From Piscirickettsiaceae bacterium (GTDB taxonomy: Bacteria > Pseudomonadota > Gammaproteobacteria > Nitrosococcales > Methylophagaceae): a stretch of DNA of 12,703 bases. Every line of letters begins with the position of its first letter. Within the stretch, counting starts at the first letter, position 1. A program made the translations under genes and the position numbers. This document shows, one piece after another, positions 6,621 to 12,703 of this stretch. Where the stretch lies: the NCBI GenBank assembly GCA_030627065.1, contig DAOUSV010000030.1, positions 1 to 12,703 of the forward strand, given 5' to 3'. Below the pieces are notes generated by a model that was not told the DNA's origin, did no database searches, and saw nothing but the letters and a program-made list of their open reading frames with translations.

Positions 6621-6962
6621 ATGTCAAATGAAAGATTCAACGGAACAATCAAATATTGGAATGCTAGAAAAGGTTTCGGCTTTATTTCACCTGAAGCAGA
6701 AACCGGTGACGAAGAAAAACAGGTTTTTGTTCACATTAAAGCCTTTGCAACTCGCACAACCAAGCCAACAATTGGTCAAACTGTTAACTATGTTATCTCA
6801 ACAGATGATCAAGGCCGAACTCGTGCCGAAGACGTGATCAAAACAGATGAAGAAACAGCACCAAAAGCAACAAGTAGTGAAGAACAATCATCTGTGAAAA
6901 AACTTGTAATTACTCTTATTGTTATCAGTGCTGCAATCCTTGCTTATAGCTACCTAACTTAA
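6621..6962 (+). CDS. Cold-shock domain protein with C-terminal transmembrane segment
   Basis: 113 residues. The first ~73 form a cold-shock (OB-fold) domain: FNGTIKYWNARKGFGFISPE carries RNP1 (KGFGFIS, 17-23), and VFVHIKAF (35-42) carries RNP2, the single-stranded nucleic-acid binding surface. A charged, Thr/Ser/Glu-rich linker (74-92) leads to a hydrophobic stretch after K93-K94, LVITLIVISAAILAYSYLT, long enough to span the membrane once and ending at the stop codon. Known cold-shock-DUF1294 proteins have several membrane helices; here only one remains, and the next frames hold no continuation, so it is not an obvious frameshift. Inference: a tail-anchored nucleic-acid-binding protein at the inner membrane. 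AGGA ten bases before the ATG is a good ribosome binding site, and CATAAT at 6592-6597 may be a -10 element. The stop codon overlaps that of prfA on the other strand. Confidence 0.88.
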   Translation: MSNERFNGTIKYWNARKGFGFISPEAETGDEEKQVFVHIKAFATRTTKPTIGQTVNYVISTDDQGRTRAEDVIKTDEETAPKATSSEEQSSVKKLVITLIVISAAILAYSYLT

Positions 6963-8047
6963 GAATCAGACGCTAATGACGCTAATTGATCCGCTTGATA
7001 TTCATTAATAAGCGGTTCAATTACTTGTTCGAGATCACCGGACATAATCTCTGCCAATTTATATAGGGTAAGGTTAATTCGGTGATCTGTCATTCGCCCT
7101 TGTGGGTAGTTGTACGTACGAATACGCTCACTCCGATCACCACTTCCCACTTGTAGCTTACGATTCTCCGCTTGCTCCGAATCAATTTTATCCTGTTTTT
7201 CAGCCATAATACGTGACTGAAGAACCGACATCGCTTGCGCTCTGTTTTTATGCTGCGAACGCTGATCCTGACACTCAACCACAATACCTGTTGGTAAATG
7301 CGTAATTCGAATCGCAGAGTCTGTTTTATTCACATGCTGACCACCGGCACCCGATGCTCGGAATGTATCAACACGTAGATCAGATGGATTAATATTAATT
7401 TGATCGACTTCATCCGCTTCAGGCATGATAGCAACCGTACATGCTGACGTATGAATACGGCCTTGTGATTCCGTTTCTGGCACACGTTGCACTCGATGAC
7501 CACCTGCTTCAAACTTTAAGCGTGAATATGCACCTTCACCAACGATCTTAATAATGACCTCTTTATAGCCACCATGTTCACTTTCTTGTGTATTGATAAG
7601 CTCTACCTGCCAACGGCGTGATTCTGCATAGCGGGTATACATTCGGTATAGATCGCCAGCAAATAAAGCAGCTTCATCACCACCTGTTCCCGCACGAACC
7701 TCCAAGAAAACATTACGTTGATCGTTCGGATCTTTCGGTAATAGTAATTTTTGCAATGTAAGCTCAAGAGCTTGCTCTTCTTTTTTAGCCTCGGCGAGCT
7801 CTTCCTTTGCCATTTCCTGAATTTCTTTGTCATTTTCTTTCAGCATTTCTTTCGCATCATCGATAGCTACTAAGCTACTTTTATAAGCGGTGAAGCTGTT
7901 AACTACAGGTTCTAATTGTGCATATTCTTGCGATAATGCACGAAACTTGTTTTGGTCTGCCATTGTTTCAGGTTCGGCTAATAAGCCTGCAATTTCTTCA
8001 TGACGTTCAATTACGCTTTCAAGCTTATTTTTTATTGAATCTTTCAC
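6959..8047 (-). CDS. prfA: Peptide chain release factor 1
   Basis: RF1 ends translation at UAA and UAG codons on the ribosome. The 362 residues fit the family (360 in E. coli). Seen: N-terminal helical domain; RAGTGGDEAALFAGDL (118-133); the stop-codon reading loop at HRVQRVPETESQGRIHTSA, with P190-E-T192 as the PxT motif typical of RF1 rather than the SPF of RF2; and ASGAGGQHVNKTDS with the catalytic G235-G-Q237, whose glutamine is methylated by PrmC in other bacteria. The start is GTG, two bases after the hemA stop; AAGGAA inside the last hemA codons is its ribosome binding site, so translation is likely coupled. prmC, which commonly follows prfA, is missing here. The C-terminus contains LASLAS, made by a 9-bp tandem repeat, and the stop codon overlaps that of the convergent cold-shock gene. 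Confidence 0.98.
   Translation of the reverse strand: MKDSIKNKLESVIERHEEIAGLLAEPETMADQNKFRALSQEYAQLEPVVNSFTAYKSSLVAIDDAKEMLKENDKEIQEMAKEELAEAKKEEQALELTLQKLLLPKDPNDQRNVFLEVRAGTGGDEAALFAGDLYRMYTRYAESRRWQVELINTQESEHGGYKEVIIKIVGEGAYSRLKFEAGGHRVQRVPETESQGRIHTSACTVAIMPEADEVDQININPSDLRVDTFRASGAGGQHVNKTDSAIRITHLPTGIVVECQDQRSQHKNRAQAMSVLQSRIMAEKQDKIDSEQAENRKLQVGSGDRSERIRTYNYPQGRMTDHRINLTLYKLAEIMSGDLEQVIEPLINEYQADQLASLASDS
6969..6986 (-). repeat. Tandem 9-bp repeat at the 3' end of prfA
   Basis: GACGCTAAT occurs twice in perfect tandem (6969-6977 and 6978-6986). Read on the minus strand it encodes Leu-Ala-Ser twice in the RF1 C-terminal tail. This looks like an in-frame slippage duplication in a tolerant tail. 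Confidence 0.7.
6991..7015. terminator. Possible weak hairpin inside prfA, downstream of the cold-shock gene
   Basis: CCGCTT (6991-6996) and AAGCGG (7010-7015) can form a six-pair stem with a 13-nt loop, 28 bp past the cold-shock stop codon. It is followed on plus by a T-rich but interrupted run, TTCAATTACTTGTT. It lies within prfA coding sequence, so it may be chance; no better terminator for the convergent transcripts was found. Confidence 0.25.
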
Positions 8048-8049
8048 TA

Positions 8050-9303
8050 TTATTCCTTGATGTTGAAGAGCTTACGCGCCGCTTCAATCAAATTATTCTC
8101 AGTATTAAAGCCCGATTGGCGTAACTGCCGGCTTGGCTCATGTAGTAATTTTTTAGTTAATGTTCGAGCAAGATCAGTCATAACATCTTGAGGATCTAAA
8201 CCCTGTTCCAATTGTTTTTTTGCTTTATCTAGTAAGTATTCACTTTCTAGTTCTGCTCTTTCACGTATACCTCTAATAACAGGTACTGCATCTTGCGTTC
8301 GTAGCCAAGCCATAAAGTTTTCGATCTGACTATCAATAATATCTTCTGCTTGCAGTGCGGCTTCGCGACGTGATTGTAAGTTTTCATCAATGATTTCATG
8401 CAAGTCATCAACACAATAAAGATACACATCTTCTAGGTCACCTACTTCAGGCTCAATATCTCGTGGCACAGCAATATCAACCATAAACATCGGGCGGCGT
8501 TTCCGCTCTTTTAATGCACGCTCAACCGCGCCTTTACCTAAAATAGGCAATTGACTGGCAGTAGAACTAATCAAAATATCGGCTTCTGCCAAATGTGCAG
8601 GAATTTCACTCAAGCTAATGGCATAACCATTGATCTGCATGGCAAGATTATGCGCTCGCTCCACAGTACGGTTAGCAATAATAATTCGACCAATGCCATT
8701 ATCACTCAGGTGCCGAGCAGCAAGCTCAATCGTTTCACCTGCACCGATCAATAAAGCCGTGGAATCCGCTAAATTACTGAATATCTGTTTTGCCAAATTA
8801 ACCGCGGCAAAGGCAACAGAAACAGGACTATTTCCAATTGCAGTATCGGTACGCACTTGTTTTGCCACGGTGAAAGCATGCTGAAATAAACGACCAAGTG
8901 ATTTACCTAATGTCTTGGTGTTTAATGCATGACTATAAGCGGTTTTTATTTGACCTAAGATTTGCGGCTCACCCAATACCATTGAATCAAGGCCACATGC
9001 CACTCGTAATAAGTGTCGAATAGCATCATTATCTTTATGTTGATAAAGGTATTCGTTTAATGAATCAGCTGTTTGGTTGTGAAATTGATGTAACCATTCT
9101 TTAACAATATGGTCACGCTTATCACTTAAGTAACAATATATTTCTGTCCGGTTACAGGTCGATACAATCACCGCTTCCAACACATTTTCTTGTTGTTTGA
9201 GTGATTCTAAAGCGGCAGGCAATAGCGCATCATTAAACGCAATATTTTCGCGAATATTAATGGGCGCTGTATTGTGGTTAATGCCGTAGGTGACAAATTG
9301 CAT
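8050..9303 (-). CDS. hemA: Glutamyl-tRNA reductase
   Basis: NADPH-dependent reduction of glutamyl-tRNA(Glu) to glutamate 1-semialdehyde, first committed step of tetrapyrrole synthesis by the C5 route. The 417 residues compare with 418 in E. coli. Seen: YGINHNTAPINIREN (6-20); VSTCNRTEIYCY with the catalytic C50, the same number as in E. coli; GLDSMVLGEPQILGQIK; HAFTVAKQVRTDTAIG; and the NADPH-binding GAGETIELAARHL; the C-terminal dimerisation helices end in LFNIKE. The N-terminal segment that mediates haem-dependent proteolysis in enterobacteria is present in outline, but its regulation here cannot be read. No clear ribosome binding site precedes the ATG. It leads hemA-prfA, with a two-base gap to the prfA start, and is divergent from the TPR lipoprotein gene, as in Pseudomonas. 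Confidence 0.98.
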   Translation of the reverse strand: MQFVTYGINHNTAPINIRENIAFNDALLPAALESLKQQENVLEAVIVSTCNRTEIYCYLSDKRDHIVKEWLHQFHNQTADSLNEYLYQHKDNDAIRHLLRVACGLDSMVLGEPQILGQIKTAYSHALNTKTLGKSLGRLFQHAFTVAKQVRTDTAIGNSPVSVAFAAVNLAKQIFSNLADSTALLIGAGETIELAARHLSDNGIGRIIIANRTVERAHNLAMQINGYAISLSEIPAHLAEADILISSTASQLPILGKGAVERALKERKRRPMFMVDIAVPRDIEPEVGDLEDVYLYCVDDLHEIIDENLQSRREAALQAEDIIDSQIENFMAWLRTQDAVPVIRGIRERAELESEYLLDKAKKQLEQGLDPQDVMTDLARTLTKKLLHEPSRQLRQSGFNTENNLIEAARKLFNIKE

Positions 9304-9405
9304 AGTTTTTGATGATAAGTCGTGGTTAAATGCTGGTAAACTAATGTTCAGTTCATTGAATTATTCCGCTATTCTATCAAAATCAGTCAGTCAGGTCGTT
9401 TTATT
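9304..9405. promoter_or_regulatory. Divergent intergenic region between hemA and the TPR lipoprotein gene
   Basis: These 102 bp must carry control elements for both directions. Just before the TPR gene, TCAG is repeated three times in tandem (9383-9394), the last copy running into AGGT (9393-9396), its probable ribosome binding site nine bases from the ATG. TATTCT at 9370-9375 with TTCAGT at 9347-9352 is a weak plus-strand promoter candidate at 17 bp. On minus, TAGAAT and TTGATA hexamers occur but without properly spaced partners. None is convincing alone. Confidence 0.3.
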
Positions 9406-11172
9406 ATGGATTTATTGCAATTGCACTGGAAAAAATGGGTGCATTTATCACAACGAAGTCTGGTATTAAGTCTTCCATTATTACTAATCTCATGTAGCTC
9501 AGCACCCATCCAGACTGAAACAATAGACACTATAGAGCCTGTCATTTCGGACAGTATCGAAGAGGAAGTTGTTGTTGAAGACCTTCCCTTAACGTCAGAG
9601 CTGATCTATTACATTCTCATGGCTGAAATTGCTGGACAGCGCGGAGAAATGGAGGTTGCAGTTGAACTTTATCACCGAGCATCCACATTAGAAGAATCAG
9701 CCTCTGTTGCTGGCCGTTCGGCACAAGTAGCTATTTATACTCGTAATCAAAAACGTATTAATCGCGCTTTAGAACGTTGGATTGACGTTGATCCAAGTGA
9801 TGCTGACATCTATATCATGCAAGCACCTTTTCTCATGTTGGAAGGTGATTTTGATACCTTAATAAAAACACTCAATACTGCATTAAACTTAACACCTGAA
9901 AAGTCACGTGATTATTTAAGCCGCATTGCTGACAACTTAACCGAAACAGCAAAGGCAGAGCAAGCGCTATCAACAATACAAGGGCTTGATGGTTATGCAA
10001 GTAATAACCCTGAAGTTCTTTTTACTTATGCGCGCTTAGCCGCATTTTATAAGCAGTATAAAGCCGCTTTACCCGCCATTAACGAAGTATTAAAACAGCA
10101 AACTAATCGTGAAGATGCCATTGTGCTTAAGGCTGATATCTTACAACGACTTCATAGAGGTGATGAAGCCATCGCCTTGCTGAAACAAATAGCCTCTTCC
10201 GAAACCGCTAATGAAGATTTACGCTTTGCCTATGCCAAACTCTTGGGTGAAAATAATAAAACGATAGCCGCACAGACTATTTTTGAACAGTTATATAAAG
10301 AACATCCTGACAATGAAGAAATCATCTTTGCTTTAGGCTTATTAGCATTAGAAAAAAGAGAAGGTAAGGTCGCAAAGTCATACTTTAGTCAGTTAGTGAC
10401 TTTGGGCGACCGAGGTCAACAAGCGTCTTATTTTATGGGCTTATCTGAAGAATTAAACAAAGATATTGATGCTGCATTAATTTGGTTTGCATCCGTCCCG
10501 GCTGAAAGCCAACGATTTCAATCAGCTCAATCACGCTATATTAACCTGCTTGCCGAGCAAGGGAAGTTAGAAAAAGCACGTTTACACTTAAAATTACTAC
10601 GCAAAGAACAGCCAAAACGCGCCGCGGTATATTATGCGTTTGAGGCTTCTTTTCTAAGAGAGCAGAAGCAAGACAAAGCTGCTTTTGACTTATATAGTGA
10701 AGCTCTAGTGAAGTATCCCAAGGATATTGACTTGCTTTATGGCCAAGCTATGGTTGCCGAGCCATTAAATCGCTTAACTATATTAGAAGAAAACCTAAAG
10801 GCTGTTCTCGTCCAAGAGCCTGATAATTCACAAGCCCTTAATGCATTAGGTTATACCTTGGCTGACCGCACAAACCGCCATCAAGAAGCCTTAGTGCTGA
10901 TCCAAAAAGCAATCGAATTAAAACCTAATGATGCCTTTTACCTAGATAGTTTAGGTTGGGTTTATTTCCGCTTAGGTGATTTAGATAAAGCGATCACGTT
11001 TTTAGAACAAGCCGTTGAGATCCAAGACGATCCTGAATTTTTGGCTCATTTAGGTGAAGTTCTGTGGGTTCAGGGTAAGCAGTCTCAAGCGAAAATAATC
11101 TGGCAAAAAGCACTAAAGAAAGATAAAGACAATCGTTTACTGCAAGAAACCATGAGTCGGTTTCGTTTATGA
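9406..11172 (+). CDS. TPR-repeat lipoprotein (PA4667-like)
   Basis: 588 residues. The N-terminus has basic residues, then a hydrophobic stretch (19-28) and a lipobox LISC with C30 as the lipidation site; Ser at +2 and +3 predicts outer-membrane sorting by Lol rather than retention. The rest is a helical solenoid of tetratricopeptide repeats: from about residue 65 onward repeating pairs can be followed, the clearest being near the C-terminus (ALNALGYTLADR, then EALVLIQKAIELKPNDAFYL, LGWVYFRLGDLDKAITFLEQ). A short acidic Glu/Asp-rich segment lies between lipobox and repeats. Its position, divergent from hemA and overlapping lolB as ATGA, is that of Pseudomonas PA4667, a TPR protein of unclear function. 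I infer a periplasm-facing, outer-membrane-anchored scaffold, possibly linked to lipoprotein delivery because it is coupled to lolB; no enzymatic motif is visible. Confidence 0.87.
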   Translation: MDLLQLHWKKWVHLSQRSLVLSLPLLLISCSSAPIQTETIDTIEPVISDSIEEEVVVEDLPLTSELIYYILMAEIAGQRGEMEVAVELYHRASTLEESASVAGRSAQVAIYTRNQKRINRALERWIDVDPSDADIYIMQAPFLMLEGDFDTLIKTLNTALNLTPEKSRDYLSRIADNLTETAKAEQALSTIQGLDGYASNNPEVLFTYARLAAFYKQYKAALPAINEVLKQQTNREDAIVLKADILQRLHRGDEAIALLKQIASSETANEDLRFAYAKLLGENNKTIAAQTIFEQLYKEHPDNEEIIFALGLLALEKREGKVAKSYFSQLVTLGDRGQQASYFMGLSEELNKDIDAALIWFASVPAESQRFQSAQSRYINLLAEQGKLEKARLHLKLLRKEQPKRAAVYYAFEASFLREQKQDKAAFDLYSEALVKYPKDIDLLYGQAMVAEPLNRLTILEENLKAVLVQEPDNSQALNALGYTLADRTNRHQEALVLIQKAIELKPNDAFYLDSLGWVYFRLGDLDKAITFLEQAVEIQDDPEFLAHLGEVLWVQGKQSQAKIIWQKALKKDKDNRLLQETMSRFRL

Positions 11173-11801
11173 AGCAATTATTATTACTACTTATATTAGT
11201 ACAAATAACCGCCTGCGTACCTATATGGCAACAACGTCCGGTTGCCAACCCTGAAGCCTTACAACAAACTCGCTTAATTGAATTACAACAACTTCAACAA
11301 TGGCAGATTAAAGGTCGAACAGTTATCACTCAAGGTAACGAAGGCTGGAATGTCGGTTTACTATGGCAAGAATATAATGAACACTATCAAATACAGTTAA
11401 AAGGCCCTTTTTCTCAAGGCGGCGTCACACTGAATGGTAACGCTGAAAAGGCCTTACTGATAATGAATGATGGCCAAACCATAAGCTCCACCGATCCTGA
11501 ACAACTGATCTATGATGTACTCAACGTACAACTACCTATTTACGCACTACGCGATTGGGTACGAGGTATTCCACATTCTAATCATAAAATAACATCTGTT
11601 AACTATGATGATGAAGGGCGTATTACACAGTTAATACAACAAGGTTGGGAAATTAACTATCTTCGCTATATCCCTTTCAAGGGACTATCCATGCCGGCAA
11701 AGATCTTTATTAAACGCCCCAATCAAAGCCTTCGCTTGATTATCACCCGCTGGAAAGAAACAAGCCTAGAACAATCTTCGGCATGGAAATTAACACCATG
11801 A
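11169..11801 (+). CDS. lolB: Outer-membrane lipoprotein receptor LolB
   Basis: LolB accepts lipoproteins from the periplasmic carrier LolA and inserts them into the inner leaflet of the outer membrane. 210 residues (E. coli 207). Signal peptide MKQLLLLLILVQ with lipobox ITAC, giving lipidated C16; residues after the Cys are Val-Pro, not Asp, consistent with outer-membrane placement. Conserved LolB features follow: QQWQIKGRTVI (strand 1), VGLLWQEYNEHYQIQLKGPF, GVTLNG, the YDVLNVQLPIYALRDWVRGIP block that matches the 'IPLNSLRQWILGLP' segment of E. coli LolB, and the C-terminal MPAKIFI and LRLIITRW strands. Translation is coupled to the TPR gene by ATGA and to ispE by a second ATGA, so the three form one tight operon. 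Confidence 0.94.
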   Translation: MKQLLLLLILVQITACVPIWQQRPVANPEALQQTRLIELQQLQQWQIKGRTVITQGNEGWNVGLLWQEYNEHYQIQLKGPFSQGGVTLNGNAEKALLIMNDGQTISSTDPEQLIYDVLNVQLPIYALRDWVRGIPHSNHKITSVNYDDEGRITQLIQQGWEINYLRYIPFKGLSMPAKIFIKRPNQSLRLIITRWKETSLEQSSAWKLTP

Positions 11802-12643
11802 ACAGATGGCCATCGCCAGCAAAATTAAACCTATTTTTGCACATTACAGGTCAACGTGAAGATGGTTATCATGAATTACAAACCGTCTTTCAATTTTTAG
11901 ACTATTGCGATTATTTACAGTTTGAAATAACGGATAACACTAATATTGAACTGCTAACACCCATTGATGGTGTTAATAATGACGATAATTTGATTGTACA
12001 TGCCGCTAGGCTTTTGCAAAAACACACAAATATCCAGCTTGGCTGCAATATAACACTGGAAAAACACTTACCGATGGGCGGTGGCTTAGGCGGTGGAAGC
12101 TCCAATGCTGCCACAACACTGGTCGCCTTAAATCAATTATGGAATTGTCAGTTAAATAATAATGAATTAGCACAATTAGGGCTGACTTTAGGCGCAGATG
12201 TGCCTATATTTATCCATGGTTATGCTGCGTGGGCAGAAGGAATAGGAGAAAAATTAACTCCCATTTCACCTCCTGAGCCTTGGTATGTTGTCATTGTTCC
12301 TGATTGCCATGTGTCGACCGCTGAAATATTCGCATCTAATGAATTGACACGCGACTGCGGATCGATAACAATGTCGCGCTTCCTTTCGGGGGAAGGCAGA
12401 AACGTTTGTGAAGACGTAGTGTTAAAACATTACTCACCTGTCGCCAAGGTGTTTGACTGGTTAGCGAAATTCGCCAAACCAAGAATGACCGGCACAGGGG
12501 CCTGTGTATTTGCTAGCTTTAATAGTAAGTCACAAGCACAACGCATCGTAGATAGCTTGCCAGAAAAATGGCAAGGTTTTGTAGCAAAGGCTTGTAATGA
12601 GTCACCGCTAATTACGATGACTTCAAAAAGAAGTCAAAACTAA
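11798..12643 (+). CDS. ispE: 4-diphosphocytidyl-2-C-methyl-D-erythritol kinase
   Basis: GHMP-family kinase that phosphorylates CDP-ME in the MEP route to isoprenoids. From the ATG at 11798 it has 281 residues (E. coli 283). Seen: WPSPAKLNLFLHITGQREDGYH with the catalytic K9; NLIVHAARLL; the ATP-binding glycine loop PMGGGLGGGSSNAAT (92-106); LGLTLGADVP with the catalytic D134; and TGTGACVFA near the C-terminus. An in-frame ATG at 11783 would add five residues, but it has no ribosome binding site. The ATG at 11798 has GGAAA about nine bases upstream, overlaps the lolB stop as ATGA, and aligns with the E. coli N-terminus, so I choose it. It is the last protein gene of the TPR-lolB-ispE unit and is followed by tRNA-Gln, as in other gammaproteobacteria where prs comes next. 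Confidence 0.97.
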   Translation: MNRWPSPAKLNLFLHITGQREDGYHELQTVFQFLDYCDYLQFEITDNTNIELLTPIDGVNNDDNLIVHAARLLQKHTNIQLGCNITLEKHLPMGGGLGGGSSNAATTLVALNQLWNCQLNNNELAQLGLTLGADVPIFIHGYAAWAEGIGEKLTPISPPEPWYVVIVPDCHVSTAEIFASNELTRDCGSITMSRFLSGEGRNVCEDVVLKHYSPVAKVFDWLAKFAKPRMTGTGACVFASFNSKSQAQRIVDSLPEKWQGFVAKACNESPLITMTSKRSQN

Positions 12644-12676
12644 CTGTTAATAATGTTAAAATAGAGTTTCATCTGT

Positions 12677-12703
12677 TGGGGTATCGCCAAGCGGTAAGGC
12701 ACA
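12677..12703 (+). tRNA. tRNA-Gln, 5' part only (cut by window end)
   Basis: The last 27 bases, starting TGGGGTATCGCCAAGCGGTA, equal the acceptor strand, D arm and D loop of enterobacterial tRNA-Gln; the 5' U at position 1 is a hallmark of that tRNA. The anticodon lies beyond the window, so Gln is assigned from similarity and from the ispE-tRNA-Gln gene order. TAAAAT at 12657-12662 may be a -10 element for its own promoter; no good -35 is visible, and read-through from ispE is equally possible. Confidence 0.88.

Noticed and set aside
7603..7833. Minus-strand shadow frame inside prfA
   Set aside because: Lys/Arg-rich composition typical of an out-of-frame reading, and fully covered by prfA.
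9304..9405. FNR/Anr-type box between hemA and the TPR gene
   Set aside because: TTGAA and TATCAA occur, but their spacing does not form TTGAT-N4-ATCAA.
11783..11797. Upstream ATG at 11783 as the ispE start
   Set aside because: It adds five residues with no homologous counterpart and lacks a ribosome binding site; ATG 11798 has a well-spaced GGAAA, an ATGA overlap with lolB, and matches the E. coli N-terminus.

Overview
The window reads as ordinary chromosome from an AT-rich gammaproteobacterium. Two neighbourhoods known from that class support this: hemA-prfA divergent from a TPR lipoprotein gene, lolB, ispE and tRNA-Gln (the arrangement known in Pseudomonas), and tsaC-hemF. Most proteins match Escherichia coli relatives in length and motifs from end to end. 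A marine Thiotrichales-type lineage (Methylophaga or Cycloclasticus-like) is a guess from base composition and the gene mix, not something the sequence proves.

Layout. 1-81 is the tail of an unidentified gene, followed by a clear terminator (104-141). 142-645 holds no recognisable gene, but has a probable terminator for the opposite strand (467-506), a perfect 10-bp palindrome and a long-range inverted repeat. On the minus strand lie a LOG-family nucleotide phosphoribohydrolase gene (2063-2734) and hemN (646-2028, probably starting at TTG). Divergent from them run purD and a phosphoribulokinase gene, closed by an 11-bp-stem terminator. Next come tsaC and hemF, coupled by an ATGA overlap, and a small gene for a cold-shock domain with a C-terminal membrane segment. 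That gene meets prfA tail to tail, and their stop codons share the palindrome TTAA. hemA-prfA run on the minus strand. Divergent from hemA, a TPR lipoprotein gene, lolB and ispE run rightward with ATGA overlaps, and the 5' part of a tRNA-Gln gene is cut by the window edge.

Functions. Three haem genes occur here: hemA (first committed step of the C5 route) and both coproporphyrinogen III oxidases, oxygen-dependent hemF and radical-SAM hemN, which suggests haem synthesis with and without oxygen. tsaC, prfA and tRNA-Gln serve translation; HemA itself uses glutamyl-tRNA. lolB and the TPR lipoprotein point to outer-membrane biogenesis, ispE to MEP-pathway isoprenoids, and purD to purines. LOG, PurD and phosphoribulokinase all handle pentose-phosphate compounds.

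I see no CRISPR array, prophage, toxin-antitoxin pair, insertion sequence or defence system. The points most worth a second look are the membrane-tailed cold-shock protein and its overlapping convergent stop with prfA, the phosphoribulokinase next to purD with no RuBisCO gene in view, and the structured non-coding stretch 142-645.
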